In this document: one piece after another, positions 1-9,555 of the stretch | How the letters are laid out: every line of letters starts with the position of its first letter | Numbering within the stretch: position 1 is the first letter of the stretch | DNA from: an uncultured Pelagibacteraceae bacterium | GTDB taxonomy: Bacteria > Pseudomonadota > Alphaproteobacteria > Pelagibacterales > AG-422-B15 | Direction of reading: 5' to 3' | Assembly: GCA_902589175.1 (NCBI GenBank) | Contig: CACIRX010000002.1 | Location: forward strand, 54,783 to 118,782 | DNA length: 64,000 nucleotides | Translations under genes and position numbers: made by a program | Notes under the pieces: generated by a model | Database searches by the model: none | Seen by the model: only the letters and a program-made list of their open reading frames with translations | What the model was told of the DNA's origin: nothing

Positions 1-546
1 GCAGACTCAGGTATCAATTCAATTGATGATTTAAAAGGTAAATCTTTTGGATGGGCTGATCCTAATTCAACATCTGGTTATCTAATACCATCAATCGAAT
101 TAAAAGCTGCAGGAATGGATCCAGACTCATACTTTGGCTCTACACAATTTTCAGGTGGTCATGAAAATAACGTTTTGGCAGTTCTTAATGGTGATATCGA
201 TGCAGGTGTGACATGGGTATCTGGAGTTGGTGAATGGAGCGAAGGTTACTCTTCTGGAAATCTGAGAAAAATGGTTGATAAAGGACTATTAAATATGGAT
301 GACATCAAACAGATTTGGTCATCTGCTTTGATACCAAATGGACCGATTGTAATGCCAACTAATATGCCTGTGAGAGCGCATCAGGTCATGGTAGGCATGA
401 AGCAGTGGATCCATGAAAATGACCCACAATGCAGCGAGAATGTTGCAAATGGAGTTGTTAAAGCTTGGGTGCCAGTCGACCATAGTTTCTATGAAACTAT
501 TGTAGCTGCTCGTAAAGCTAAAATTGAAGCTAAAAAAGCCGAATAA
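1..546 (+). CDS. phnD: Phosphonate ABC transporter substrate-binding protein (5' truncated by window)
   Basis: Frame 1 is open from base 1 (ADSGINSIDDLKGKSFGWADPNSTSGYLIPSIELK...), typical PhnD motif; followed by two PhnE permeases. Confidence 0.9.
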   Translation, partial: ADSGINSIDDLKGKSFGWADPNSTSGYLIPSIELKAAGMDPDSYFGSTQFSGGHENNVLAVLNGDIDAGVTWVSGVGEWSEGYSSGNLRKMVDKGLLNMDDIKQIWSSALIPNGPIVMPTNMPVRAHQVMVGMKQWIHENDPQCSENVANGVVKAWVPVDHSFYETIVAARKAKIEAKKAE

Positions 547-562
547 ATTTCGGTAGTTGTTT

Positions 563-603
563 GCTAACTTAAGAGGATGGCATGCCCCATCCTCTTAATT
601 AGC
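563..603 (+). promoter_or_regulatory. Intercistronic hairpin between phnD and phnE
   Basis: 12-bp perfect stem TTAAGAGGATGG/CCATCCTCTTAA (569-580/587-598), extended by GCTAA/TTAGC; no long T-tract. Confidence 0.7.
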
Positions 604-622
604 AGTTTATTTGGAGGAAACA

Positions 623-1477
623 GTGCAATCATCATTGCCAGAAAATTTAATTAAAATTGAAAATAATTTAAAATCTCTTACAAGAACAAGATCAATTTAT
701 TCTTTTCTCTCAATTGCGGCATTGATAGCAGTTATTTATTCGGGTTTAATTGTAGCAGAAACAGGAAATGCGACTAGCATCTGGGTTGGATTACCTAAAT
801 TTTTCGATTACCCAGTTGATCTATTTGTTGGGTCATGGGAATACGGCTATAGATGGAATTTATTGTTACTTGAATACCTTCCAGATTTAATAAGCACTAT
901 TAATATGGCTCTATTTTCAACAGCAATGGGTACGTTGCTAGCCTTTTTTTTAAGTATTTTTTCAAGTCGTAATCTAATCAAAAGTAAAACTACTGTATTA
1001 ATATTTCGACGCATCATGGATATATGCAGATCGTTTCCAGAATTAGTTATTGCGCTTGTTTTGTTGTATCTACTGGGAAAGTCAGCACTGCCTGCTGTAA
1101 TTGCCATCATAATTCATACCGCAGGAGCTCTTGGCAAACTGTTTTCAGAAGCTATTGAGAATGTCGACAAAAATCCAATTGAAGGTCTTGAGTCCTGTGG
1201 AGCTTCATGGTTTACCAGAATAAGATTTGGTGTGGTAACTCAGGCACTCCCTCTATTTCTAACTTACACAATTTTAAGATTTGAGATTAATATAAGGGCT
1301 TCAACTATTTTGGGATTTGTTGGCGCTGGAGGTATCGGTGAGCAACTTTACACTAATATACAGTGGAAATATGAAGCTGACACTATTGCAATAATGTTTT
1401 TACTTGTGTCTACGATCATTACATTGGATTACTTATCAAGTTATTGGCGAAAATCATTAATAGGATTGAAATCATGA
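623..1477 (+). CDS. phnE: Phosphonate ABC transporter permease PhnE
   Basis: PhnE-type permease; the track start (TTG 611) precedes the GGAGG, so GTG at 623 is the more likely start. Confidence 0.88.
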   Translation: MQSSLPENLIKIENNLKSLTRTRSIYSFLSIAALIAVIYSGLIVAETGNATSIWVGLPKFFDYPVDLFVGSWEYGYRWNLLLLEYLPDLISTINMALFSTAMGTLLAFFLSIFSSRNLIKSKTTVLIFRRIMDICRSFPELVIALVLLYLLGKSALPAVIAIIIHTAGALGKLFSEAIENVDKNPIEGLESCGASWFTRIRFGVVTQALPLFLTYTILRFEINIRASTILGFVGAGGIGEQLYTNIQWKYEADTIAIMFLLVSTIITLDYLSSYWRKSLIGLKS

Positions 1478-2883
1478 ACAGGTCTGAAATTATTAAAAAT
1501 TATTCAGATATAGTAGTTACTAAATTTTCATCTAAAATGTGGTCAACTTTTTTAGTGCTCGGGATTATAGTGTATTTAATCATAGCAATTTTAAGCCTCG
1601 ACATATTTCAGATTCATAAAAAATGGAGTCCTGAAAGAGCTTCATTGTTTGCCCTCGACACATATGCACATAAAGACCATGTCACAATGAAATGGAGTGA
1701 ACCAGATGATATAATTATATCCTTTGAAGGAAGCAGGTGGTCTCAGTATGTTGGCCCCTATCAAAAAAGTGACGGTCTTCCAGAAAGGTATCCTGAATGG
1801 ACTTCAATAGGTCCAGAGGGTGAAACAAAAATAAGTTTTAAAAATGGAGGGTTTGCAAATCTATACGATGATAAAGTTACAATAGAAAACTGGCCAGACA
1901 CCAAAGAAACACTTGTTTTTCGTCTTGATGCACAAGGTAAGCCTTACGTTGAAAATGTAGATAATCTCCCAAAATGGATAAGGGTAACGGAAAATAAAAT
2001 AGAGGTAAGACCATCTCTTTACGAAAGAGTTCAAGTTTATTCAAAAAAAGTTGAAGTACATAGGTACAATCTTGGTTGGAACTATTTCTGGTTTGACTTT
2101 GACAGTCCTTTAGAACCATATGGAATTTGGAATGCTATTTCACTTTCATTCTCAGGCGATAGAGTTGACCCCAATATTTCAAATTTTTCGCTTCTAATTC
2201 AAGAATTTCTAAATAATGATATGTGGCATCATGGACAAATATTGTGGGCTTTATTAGAGACAATTTTTATGGCTCTATTGGGCACCCTACTAGCAGCTCT
2301 TCTGGGTTTTCCTCTGGCATTTTTTGCAGCTTACAATGTAACGCCTTTTAAATTTGTTCGAACGATATTAAGACGGTTATTTGATACATTAAGAGGCATC
2401 GATTTTTTGATTTGGAGCTTAATTTTTTTAAGAGCCTTCGGACCAGGACCATTTACTGGAATATTTGCTATTGCAATTACAGATACAGGAACTCTTGGAA
2501 AATTAATGTCTGAAGCAATAGAAAACACTGAAGAAAAGCAACAAGAAGGTGTAGAGTCTACGGGAGCGAATAAAACTCTTCAACACAGATTTGGAATTAT
2601 ACCTCAAATACTTCCTATTTTTATTTCCCAAACTCTTTACTACTTAGAATCAAACACGAGAGGAGCTGTTATTATAGGTGCCATGGGCGCAGGCGGCATA
2701 GGTTTACAATTACTTGGAGCAATAAATACGGGTACCAGTTGGGAAAATGTTATGTATATGTCATTATTGATTTTAGGAGTTGTTATTTTCATGGATACAA
2801 TGTCCGCAAAAGTAAGAAGAGCTTTGATTGGTGATGAAACGCTAGGAGCAGAATTACAATTGGCAAAAATGGCAAAAAAATAA
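1474..2883 (+). CDS. phnE: Second phosphonate ABC permease PhnE2 with large periplasmic insert
   Basis: C-terminal permease domain similar to PhnE; ATG at 1474 gives an ATGA overlap with phnE. Confidence 0.85.
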   Translation: MNRSEIIKNYSDIVVTKFSSKMWSTFLVLGIIVYLIIAILSLDIFQIHKKWSPERASLFALDTYAHKDHVTMKWSEPDDIIISFEGSRWSQYVGPYQKSDGLPERYPEWTSIGPEGETKISFKNGGFANLYDDKVTIENWPDTKETLVFRLDAQGKPYVENVDNLPKWIRVTENKIEVRPSLYERVQVYSKKVEVHRYNLGWNYFWFDFDSPLEPYGIWNAISLSFSGDRVDPNISNFSLLIQEFLNNDMWHHGQILWALLETIFMALLGTLLAALLGFPLAFFAAYNVTPFKFVRTILRRLFDTLRGIDFLIWSLIFLRAFGPGPFTGIFAIAITDTGTLGKLMSEAIENTEEKQQEGVESTGANKTLQHRFGIIPQILPIFISQTLYYLESNTRGAVIIGAMGAGGIGLQLLGAINTGTSWENVMYMSLLILGVVIFMDTMSAKVRRALIGDETLGAELQLAKMAKK

Positions 2884-2936
2884 TTTTTTTTTTGAGATCT
2901 TAATATTTTTTTAACAATCTATTTGTATCATTAATT

Positions 2937-3374
2937 ATGACCAAATTTATTCAATTCTTTTTAATAACGTCGTACATGTTATCATCTCTTGCTCTTGCAG
3001 ACAGTCATGAAGACAATACAATTGGGCAAGCTGGAAGTGACTATTCTACCAATACTGAAAGTACATACGAGAGCAATATAGGAAACTGTGAAGATTTAAG
3101 TGTATTAACGCTCCGTGGATCAGTTAAAAACGATATACAGCGAGCTGACCCAGATTCAGCAACGAAAGCACATAATTTAATGCTTGAAGGAATGGAATTG
3201 TGTAATAAAAATCAAAACGTCCTTGCAAAAATGAAATTGAAAGAGGCTCAAACTATAGCGAGAGAAGGCAATGTTGCCGGACAAGATATGAGAATTGGAA
3301 TTGTTAATGAGTCAGACGAACTGCAAGAAGAGACAGAAAATGAAAAAGAAAAGTCATGGTGGCAGATTTTTTAA
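2937..3374 (+). CDS. Secreted protein of unknown function
   Basis: 145 aa ORF with signal peptide (MTKFIQFFLITSYMLSSLALA). Confidence 0.6.
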   Translation: MTKFIQFFLITSYMLSSLALADSHEDNTIGQAGSDYSTNTESTYESNIGNCEDLSVLTLRGSVKNDIQRADPDSATKAHNLMLEGMELCNKNQNVLAKMKLKEAQTIAREGNVAGQDMRIGIVNESDELQEETENEKEKSWWQIF

Positions 3375-3719
3375 CTACACCTCTTCTAATAACGTACAAA
3401 AGCCAGGATCACTACCATTAAAAAAAGTTTCTATATTAGAAGAACAGTGATTAATCACACATTGGTCTGACTCATAAAAATAATCATCAATATTTTTAGC
3501 TGATTTAATATTCTGCAACATACAAAGACTATACTCATTGAAGTTACTGCTAGGATGAGTATTAAAATATATTTCACAATGAATTATTGTCTCATCGTAC
3601 CCTATTTCTAGAGATGAAGTGTTTTGAAAGTAAGCTATACAACTCTTAAAGTCGTCAGCATAGATGTTTGTGCTCAGCAGAATTTTATAAATGAACATTA
3701 AAAGCACGAATCGTTTCAT
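3375..3719 (-). CDS. Small secreted Cys-containing protein of unknown function
   Basis: 114 aa ORF with signal peptide and several Cys; convergent and abutting the preceding ORF. Confidence 0.5.
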   Translation of the reverse strand: MKRFVLLMFIYKILLSTNIYADDFKSCIAYFQNTSSLEIGYDETIIHCEIYFNTHPSSNFNEYSLCMLQNIKSAKNIDDYFYESDQCVINHCSSNIETFFNGSDPGFCTLLEEV

Positions 3720-3851
3720 GTAATATTATTGTAATATTTCTTAACATTTTTGTAATATTTAAAAATTGGCAAACAATCTATTTTTTAACTATTGTAAAAA
3801 TAACAAATTTATTCAATGACTTATAAAAATAAATACTAAACAGGCATCAAG

Positions 3852-5066
3852 TTGAAAGAAAATAATAGTTTATTTCCTGTTCATACTATTGGAATTGTAA
3901 CAATCATTGGTTACGGATTTTTATTCTATACTATTGCCCCATTAAAAGAGTATATCTCACTTCACACCAATTTAAGTGAGGAATTAATTCTCACAATGTT
4001 TAGTTTAGCACTGTTATTTCAAGCCCTATTAGCGCCTCGGATTGGAAAATGGTCAGACCATCATGGAAGCCTAATCGTAATTAAATACGGCCTGTTATTA
4101 GGTATGATAGGCTCAATTTTTATTGGAATAACAGAGATTGATTTATTTATTTTCAAAAATGTATTGTGGGTGTTTATTTCTATGTTTCTAATTACCTTGG
4201 GGCTTGGTATGTCAACCTATGAAGTAGCGTTTAATGCAGCAGTCCAAATGGATGAAATCAATTCTAGAAAAAATATTTCAATAATTACTTTTTATGGAGC
4301 GGTAGCAAGCACTATTACCTGGCTTTCAATTTATCCACTTATTTACAATGTAGGCTTATTCTATACGTGTTTATTTATTTCAATTATTTTATTAATTGGC
4401 TATGTACTTGTGTCCTCAAAGGAAATGAAATACAAATCAAATATAGAATACTTAAATGAAAGTAAGTTATTATTTAATTGGAATGAGCTAAAGAAGACTC
4501 AAAAAAAATCATTTTTTTACATTACAATATCCTCTTCTTTACAAAATTTTTTTTTTGTAGCATTCACCCTAGCATTGGTAAATTTTTTTACAGAAACATT
4601 TAATGACATTAGTATCGCGGTTTTACTTGCGAGTATATATGGCCCGTTTCAACTTGTAGGAAGATACTTGGAGATGAAAATTGGAAAGCATTACGACGCA
4701 AGATATACAGGCTTAATAGCCTTTTTGTTTGTAATTTTTTCAATTTTTACAGCTCAATTTACAAATAATATTTCTGTTGCCGCAATTAGTATGGCTTTTT
4801 TCGGGATGGGTCACGGTGTTTTAACAATAACATATGGTTATGTCACCAATATGTATTTTGAGTCACAAATTTATGGCCAAGCTAAAGGGTGGATGGCCCT
4901 TTCAAGGAGCATTAGCTTTGCCGTAGGTCCAGCAGTAGGCGCATTTCTTTTTGCGTATAATTTAAACTTATTTACGATTACGATTGTAATAACTGCAATC
5001 TTATCAGCGTTTTCTTTCTTACTAATAATTTTCGAGAAACCTACAAATCAAATGCACGAATTATAA
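3852..5066 (+). CDS. MFS transporter
   Basis: 404 aa, about 12 hydrophobic segments, MFS-like loop (RIGKWSDHHG). Confidence 0.8.
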   Translation: MKENNSLFPVHTIGIVTIIGYGFLFYTIAPLKEYISLHTNLSEELILTMFSLALLFQALLAPRIGKWSDHHGSLIVIKYGLLLGMIGSIFIGITEIDLFIFKNVLWVFISMFLITLGLGMSTYEVAFNAAVQMDEINSRKNISIITFYGAVASTITWLSIYPLIYNVGLFYTCLFISIILLIGYVLVSSKEMKYKSNIEYLNESKLLFNWNELKKTQKKSFFYITISSSLQNFFFVAFTLALVNFFTETFNDISIAVLLASIYGPFQLVGRYLEMKIGKHYDARYTGLIAFLFVIFSIFTAQFTNNISVAAISMAFFGMGHGVLTITYGYVTNMYFESQIYGQAKGWMALSRSISFAVGPAVGAFLFAYNLNLFTITIVITAILSAFSFLLIIFEKPTNQMHEL

Positions 5067-5762
5067 TTTGCTTATTTCTAACTGAATTTTACTTCCAACA
5101 AAATAACTATCACTTATCTCAATTGGTTTGTTATTAATATCTGTATTTGTTGCTTTTGTATGTATTAACGGGTCTCCGACATTAATTTTTAAATATTTGG
5201 ATTGTACATTATTCGCACTCTCTGCTGATACTGTTGTTTTTTTTCTATATATTTTTTTTAATCCATATTTATTAAAGGACAATGTCATAGAGCCAGTTTT
5301 ACGAAAAAATAAATCAAAATTTTTAAATCTTTTTTCTGGGACTAATCTTTCTGTTAAAATAAGTGGAATACCATTAGCTTTAGAGATTGTATAAATATAG
5401 AAAACTGAATCATTTTTTTTTAAATTAAATTCTCTTATTTCATTGCTGTACCCTTTTCTCTTATCTATAGAAATAATATCTACAGCAATATCAGTAGTCT
5501 CTTGATTTAAATTCTGTGATGCCCTTACTGTTTTTCCGATTTTATAATTTATTTTCTTAGAGTTAAGAAAATATCCTAAACCTCTTCTCGAATAAATGAT
5601 ATTTTCTTTTTTAAGGGCCTCGATTCCACGTCTAACTGTATGCCTATTCACCTTAAAAAGCTTAGCATAATAGTTTTCAGAATAGATTTTTTCCCCTAAT
5701 CGAAGCTTACGATTAATAATATCTTTTTTTATTGAGTCCCTTATTTCTTCCCAGGCAAACAT
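5061..5762 (-). CDS. phnF: GntR/HutC-family transcriptional regulator, PhnF-like
   Basis: N-terminal wHTH (YYAKLFKVNRHTVRRGIEALKKENIIYSRRGLGYFL) plus UTRA-like C-terminus; divergent from phnG. Confidence 0.85.
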   Translation of the reverse strand: MFAWEEIRDSIKKDIINRKLRLGEKIYSENYYAKLFKVNRHTVRRGIEALKKENIIYSRRGLGYFLNSKKINYKIGKTVRASQNLNQETTDIAVDIISIDKRKGYSNEIREFNLKKNDSVFYIYTISKANGIPLILTERLVPEKRFKNFDLFFRKTGSMTLSFNKYGLKKIYRKKTTVSAESANNVQSKYLKINVGDPLIHTKATNTDINNKPIEISDSYFVGSKIQLEISKL

Positions 5763-5769
5763 TTAGTTA

Positions 5770-5787
5770 TTGTAACATAATTTTAAT
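5770..5787 (+). promoter_or_regulatory. Candidate Pho box upstream of phnG
   Basis: TTGTAAC-ATAA-TTTTAAT: two 7-mers at 11-nt spacing. Confidence 0.45.
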
Positions 5788-5794
5788 AAATAAA

Positions 5795-5842
5795 TTGAAA
5801 CGAATCGTCATAATTATTATAATATACTTGTATAGTTGTATA
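5795..5842 (+). promoter_or_regulatory. Candidate phnG promoter with overlapping PhnF operator
   Basis: TTGAAA (5795-5800), 17-nt spacer, TATAAT (5818-5823); TATAC-TT-GTATA at 5823-5834 plus another GTATA at 5838-5842. Confidence 0.5.
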
Positions 5843-5849
5843 GATTAAT

Positions 5850-6281
5850 ATGGAAAGAAAATTTTGGCTTAGCACATTGGCTACATGCAATGATGCCCAC
5901 CTAACTTCTCTTTGGGAAAAATTTGGTATTGAGGTAAATTTCACATGGCTTAGAAAACCGGAAATAGGCAGTATAATGTGTCAAGGAAAAATTGGAGTAA
6001 CAGGAAATAATTTCAATTTTGGTGAAGTTACTATTACCCGTTGTCAATTGAAAACCTCACAAGGAAAAATTGGTCACGGATACGTGCAAGGAAGAAATAA
6101 ACATAAGGCTGAAATTGTTGCTATATGCGATGCTTTACTGCAAACAAATAAAAGAGATTTTTTAATCAAAAATATAATACGCCCTCTAGTTGTAAGCGAT
6201 AAAAATTTAAAAAAAGATGTAATGTCAAAATCAGAGTCAACAGCTGTCGATTTCTTTACATTGGTGCGAGGTGAAACTTGA
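5850..6281 (+). CDS. phnG: C-P lyase subunit PhnG
   Basis: 143 aa PhnG-like protein, first gene of phnGHIJKLN. Confidence 0.92.
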   Translation: MERKFWLSTLATCNDAHLTSLWEKFGIEVNFTWLRKPEIGSIMCQGKIGVTGNNFNFGEVTITRCQLKTSQGKIGHGYVQGRNKHKAEIVAICDALLQTNKRDFLIKNIIRPLVVSDKNLKKDVMSKSESTAVDFFTLVRGET

Positions 6282-6282
6282 A

Positions 6283-6837
6283 ATGATTAATACAAATGAA
6301 AACGATTCTATTATAAAAGCCGATGCATTCAGAGCTATATTGTTTGCAACTTCTTATCCTGGATCAATTGAAAAGTTTTTAGAGATAAATAAACCTAAAC
6401 AAATTTCTACATCTTCAGCTTCTATTTTGTCCACTATGTGCGATCACACCAGCACCATTTATATTGGAAAATCATTAGATACTAAATCCTTAAGAGATTG
6501 GGTAGCCTTTCATACAAACTCTAAAATAGTAGATAAAAAATTTGCAAATTTTGCAATTGGTACTTTCCATGACATGTTGCCCCTTACAGAGTTCTCTAGA
6601 GGATCAGACGAGTTTCCGGATAGATCATGTACATTAATAATTGAGACACTCTTTAAATCAGACAATGTAAGTATTTCGGGGCCCGGTATCAAAGGTAGCA
6701 AAGATATCTACTTACCACATGCGAATAAAATAAGTGATGTAAATAACTCCTTCCCCCTTGGTATAGATTTCTATTTTACCAATAAGAGCAATTTTTTTTG
6801 CATTCCAAGATCAATAAAAATTAAAAAGAAAGGATAG
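6283..6837 (+). CDS. phnH: C-P lyase subunit PhnH
   Basis: PhnH-like sequence and synteny; ATG 6283 preferred over GTG 6271. Confidence 0.9.
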   Translation: MINTNENDSIIKADAFRAILFATSYPGSIEKFLEINKPKQISTSSASILSTMCDHTSTIYIGKSLDTKSLRDWVAFHTNSKIVDKKFANFAIGTFHDMLPLTEFSRGSDEFPDRSCTLIIETLFKSDNVSISGPGIKGSKDIYLPHANKISDVNNSFPLGIDFYFTNKSNFFCIPRSIKIKKKG

Positions 6838-6842
6838 TTTCT

Positions 6843-7913
6843 ATGTATGTAGCTGTTAAAGGTGGTGAAAAAGCAATTGAAAATGCTCATAATTGGCTTT
6901 CAGAAATAAGGAGAGGTGATGTTAATGTTCCCAACCTCGAAATTGATCAAATTAAAGAACAGTTGACATTGTCTGTTGAAAGGGTCATGTCAGAAGGATC
7001 ATTATATGATACTGATCTAGCAGCTCTCGCCATAAAACAATCAAGAGGTGACCTTATTGAAGCCATCTTCTTAATCAGGGCCTATCGTACAACTCTACCA
7101 AGATTTGGAACATCCCCCCCTATTAAAACAGAAGATATGGTATGCATGAGAAGAATCTCAGCAACTTATAAAGATATTCCTGGAAAACAAAAATTGGGAC
7201 CTACATTTGATTATACACACAGACTTTTAGACTTTAGTTTACTGGCTGAAGGCAATATACCTAAGGCAGAAAAACGAAAAGTATTAAAGGAAAAAATACC
7301 TCACGTACTGAGATTTTTAAATAAAGAAGGCCTTATTCAAAAAGAAAAAAATAATAATTATCAGCCAAAAGACATCACAAGAAATCCACTTGAGTTTCCA
7401 GCTAATAGAAGTGAGAGGTTACAATCACTTTCTAGAGCCGATGAAGGATTTCTTCTTGCTTTAGCTTATTCAACTCAAAGAGGCTACGCTAGAAATCATG
7501 CTTTTGTAGGTGAATTAAGAATTGGTTATGTAAAAGTTAAGTACAACATTCCAGAATTAGACATTGAGATCGATATTGCAGAAATAATTGTTACTGAGTG
7601 CGAGAGTGTAAATCAATTTCAAGGAAGCAAAAAAACACCCGCACAATTTACACGAGGATATGGATTGACATTTGGTCAATTAGAAAGAAAGGCAGTATCA
7701 ATGGCCCTAGTCGATAGGGCATTAAGGTGGAAAGAAATTGGTGAAGAGTTTGTCGGAGCTCCTGCTCAGGATGAAGAGTTTGTATTGTCACATTGTGATA
7801 ATATACAGGCAACTGGGTTTTTGGAACATTTAAAGTTACCCCATTATGTTGATTTTCAATCAGAGCTGGAATTGGTTAGAAGAATTCGTAAAGAGTATGA
7901 GAAAAACAAATAA
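6843..7913 (+). CDS. phnI: C-P lyase subunit PhnI
   Basis: MYVAVKGGEKAIENAH N-terminus, PhnI hallmark. Confidence 0.95.
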   Translation: MYVAVKGGEKAIENAHNWLSEIRRGDVNVPNLEIDQIKEQLTLSVERVMSEGSLYDTDLAALAIKQSRGDLIEAIFLIRAYRTTLPRFGTSPPIKTEDMVCMRRISATYKDIPGKQKLGPTFDYTHRLLDFSLLAEGNIPKAEKRKVLKEKIPHVLRFLNKEGLIQKEKNNNYQPKDITRNPLEFPANRSERLQSLSRADEGFLLALAYSTQRGYARNHAFVGELRIGYVKVKYNIPELDIEIDIAEIIVTECESVNQFQGSKKTPAQFTRGYGLTFGQLERKAVSMALVDRALRWKEIGEEFVGAPAQDEEFVLSHCDNIQATGFLEHLKLPHYVDFQSELELVRRIRKEYEKNK

Positions 7914-8787
7914 CGTAATTAAGATTAAAGATTTCAAAGTAGACAAAGGTCTACCTTTTGATCAAGAATATAATTTTGCGTATTTAGATGAGAATACAAA
8001 AAAAATGATAAGACGTGCAATAATAAAAGCTTTATGTATTCCAGGTTATCAGGTTCCTTTTGCCTCTAGGGAAATGCCTATGCCATATGGATGGGGAACA
8101 GGTGGAGTCCAAGTTACTGCGAGCTGCTTAACAAAAAGAGACACTTTAAAAATAATAGATCAGGGAGCTGACGATACTACCAACGCTGTATCAATAAGAA
8201 ATTTTTTCAAAAAAACTTCAAATATTAAAACTACTGAAATTACTGAAAAAGCAACACTGATACAAACTAGACATAGAATTCCTGAAACACCATTAAAAAA
8301 GAAACAAATATTTGTTTATCAGGTACCCATCCCTGAACCCTTGGCCTTTCTAGAACCTAAAGTATCTGAAACAATAAAAATGCACTCTCTTTCCGAATAT
8401 GGCGCAATGCACGTAAAGCTCTATGAAGATATATCAAAAAATGGGCATATAGAAACCGCTTACGCTTATCCAGTAAAAACTAATGATCGTTATATAATGG
8501 ATCCATCCCCAATACCAAAATTTGATAATCCTAAAATGAATAACTCACCAGCGATACAGCTATTTGGTGCTGGAAGAGAACAAAGAATTTATGCTATTCC
8601 ACCATATACAAAAGTTAAAAGTCTCGATTTTGAAGACTACCCATTTGACCCATTTAAAGCTGAACACGCGTGTGATATTTGTGGATCAAAGAATACATAT
8701 TTAGATGAGATTATTGTTGATGATGCGGGAAATAAATCTTTTATTTGCTCAGATACAGATTTTTGTAATAAAAGAAAAAATAAATGA
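7897..8787 (+). CDS. phnJ: C-P lyase radical SAM enzyme PhnJ
   Basis: GYQVPFASREMPMPYGWGTGGVQVT and C-terminal CDICGSKNTYLDE...CSDTDFC cysteines; ATG at 7897 overlaps phnI by 17 nt. Confidence 0.97.
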   Translation: MRKTNNVIKIKDFKVDKGLPFDQEYNFAYLDENTKKMIRRAIIKALCIPGYQVPFASREMPMPYGWGTGGVQVTASCLTKRDTLKIIDQGADDTTNAVSIRNFFKKTSNIKTTEITEKATLIQTRHRIPETPLKKKQIFVYQVPIPEPLAFLEPKVSETIKMHSLSEYGAMHVKLYEDISKNGHIETAYAYPVKTNDRYIMDPSPIPKFDNPKMNNSPAIQLFGAGREQRIYAIPPYTKVKSLDFEDYPFDPFKAEHACDICGSKNTYLDEIIVDDAGNKSFICSDTDFCNKRKNK

Positions 8788-9554
8788 TAATCCCTCTTTT
8801 AAAAGTTACAAATTTAAGCAAATCTTATGATAATATTGTTGGATGTAAAAATATTTCAATGTCACTATATCCAGGTGAAGTATTGGGCATTGTCGGTGAG
8901 TCTGGTTCCGGTAAAACAACCTTAATTAACTGCTTATCCGGCAATCTTGAGCCTGATAGAGGAAAAATAATTTTCAATATTAACAACAAAGAAACCGACT
9001 TTTTAAATATATCAGAGTCAGAGAAAAGAAAATTTATTAGAACAGATTTAGCTTTTGTTCATCAAAACCCACGTGACGGATTAAGATTAAATGTATCAGC
9101 AGGTGGTAATATAGGCGAAAAATTAATGTCTGTTGGCTATAGACATTATGGAAATATAAGAAGCTTAGCAACAAAATGGGTGAATAAAGTTGAAATAGAC
9201 AAAAGTAGAATTGATGATCTACCCATTACTTTCTCAGGTGGAATGCTTCAAAGACTTCAAATAGCAAAAAATCTAATAACAAGCCCAAATGTTATTTTTA
9301 TGGATGAACCAACTGGTGGGCTAGATGTTTCAGTTCAAGCTCGTGTTCTTGATTTGATAAGATCACTTGTTAATGAGTTGAACCTTACAGTAATTATTGT
9401 ATCACATGATTTAGCCGTTATCAGATTACTTGCAGATAAAATGATTGTCATGAAAAACGGTACTGTAATCGAGTCTGGTTTAAGCGATCAGGTACTTGAA
9501 GATCCTCAGCAAGAATATACACAGCTATTAGTAAGTTCGGTGTTACACGTTTAG
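8784..9554 (+). CDS. phnK: C-P lyase ABC ATPase PhnK
   Basis: Walker A GESGSGKTT, signature FSGGMLQR; synteny. Confidence 0.93.
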   Translation: MIIPLLKVTNLSKSYDNIVGCKNISMSLYPGEVLGIVGESGSGKTTLINCLSGNLEPDRGKIIFNINNKETDFLNISESEKRKFIRTDLAFVHQNPRDGLRLNVSAGGNIGEKLMSVGYRHYGNIRSLATKWVNKVEIDKSRIDDLPITFSGGMLQRLQIAKNLITSPNVIFMDEPTGGLDVSVQARVLDLIRSLVNELNLTVIIVSHDLAVIRLLADKMIVMKNGTVIESGLSDQVLEDPQQEYTQLLVSSVLHV

Positions 9555-9555
9555 T

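Noticed and set aside
847-1110. Antisense ORF inside phnE
   Set aside because: Opposite strand of a well-supported CDS; no recognisable domain. The same applies to other antisense ORFs (e.g. 1877-2119, 16189-16458, 23333-23596, 54136-54432).
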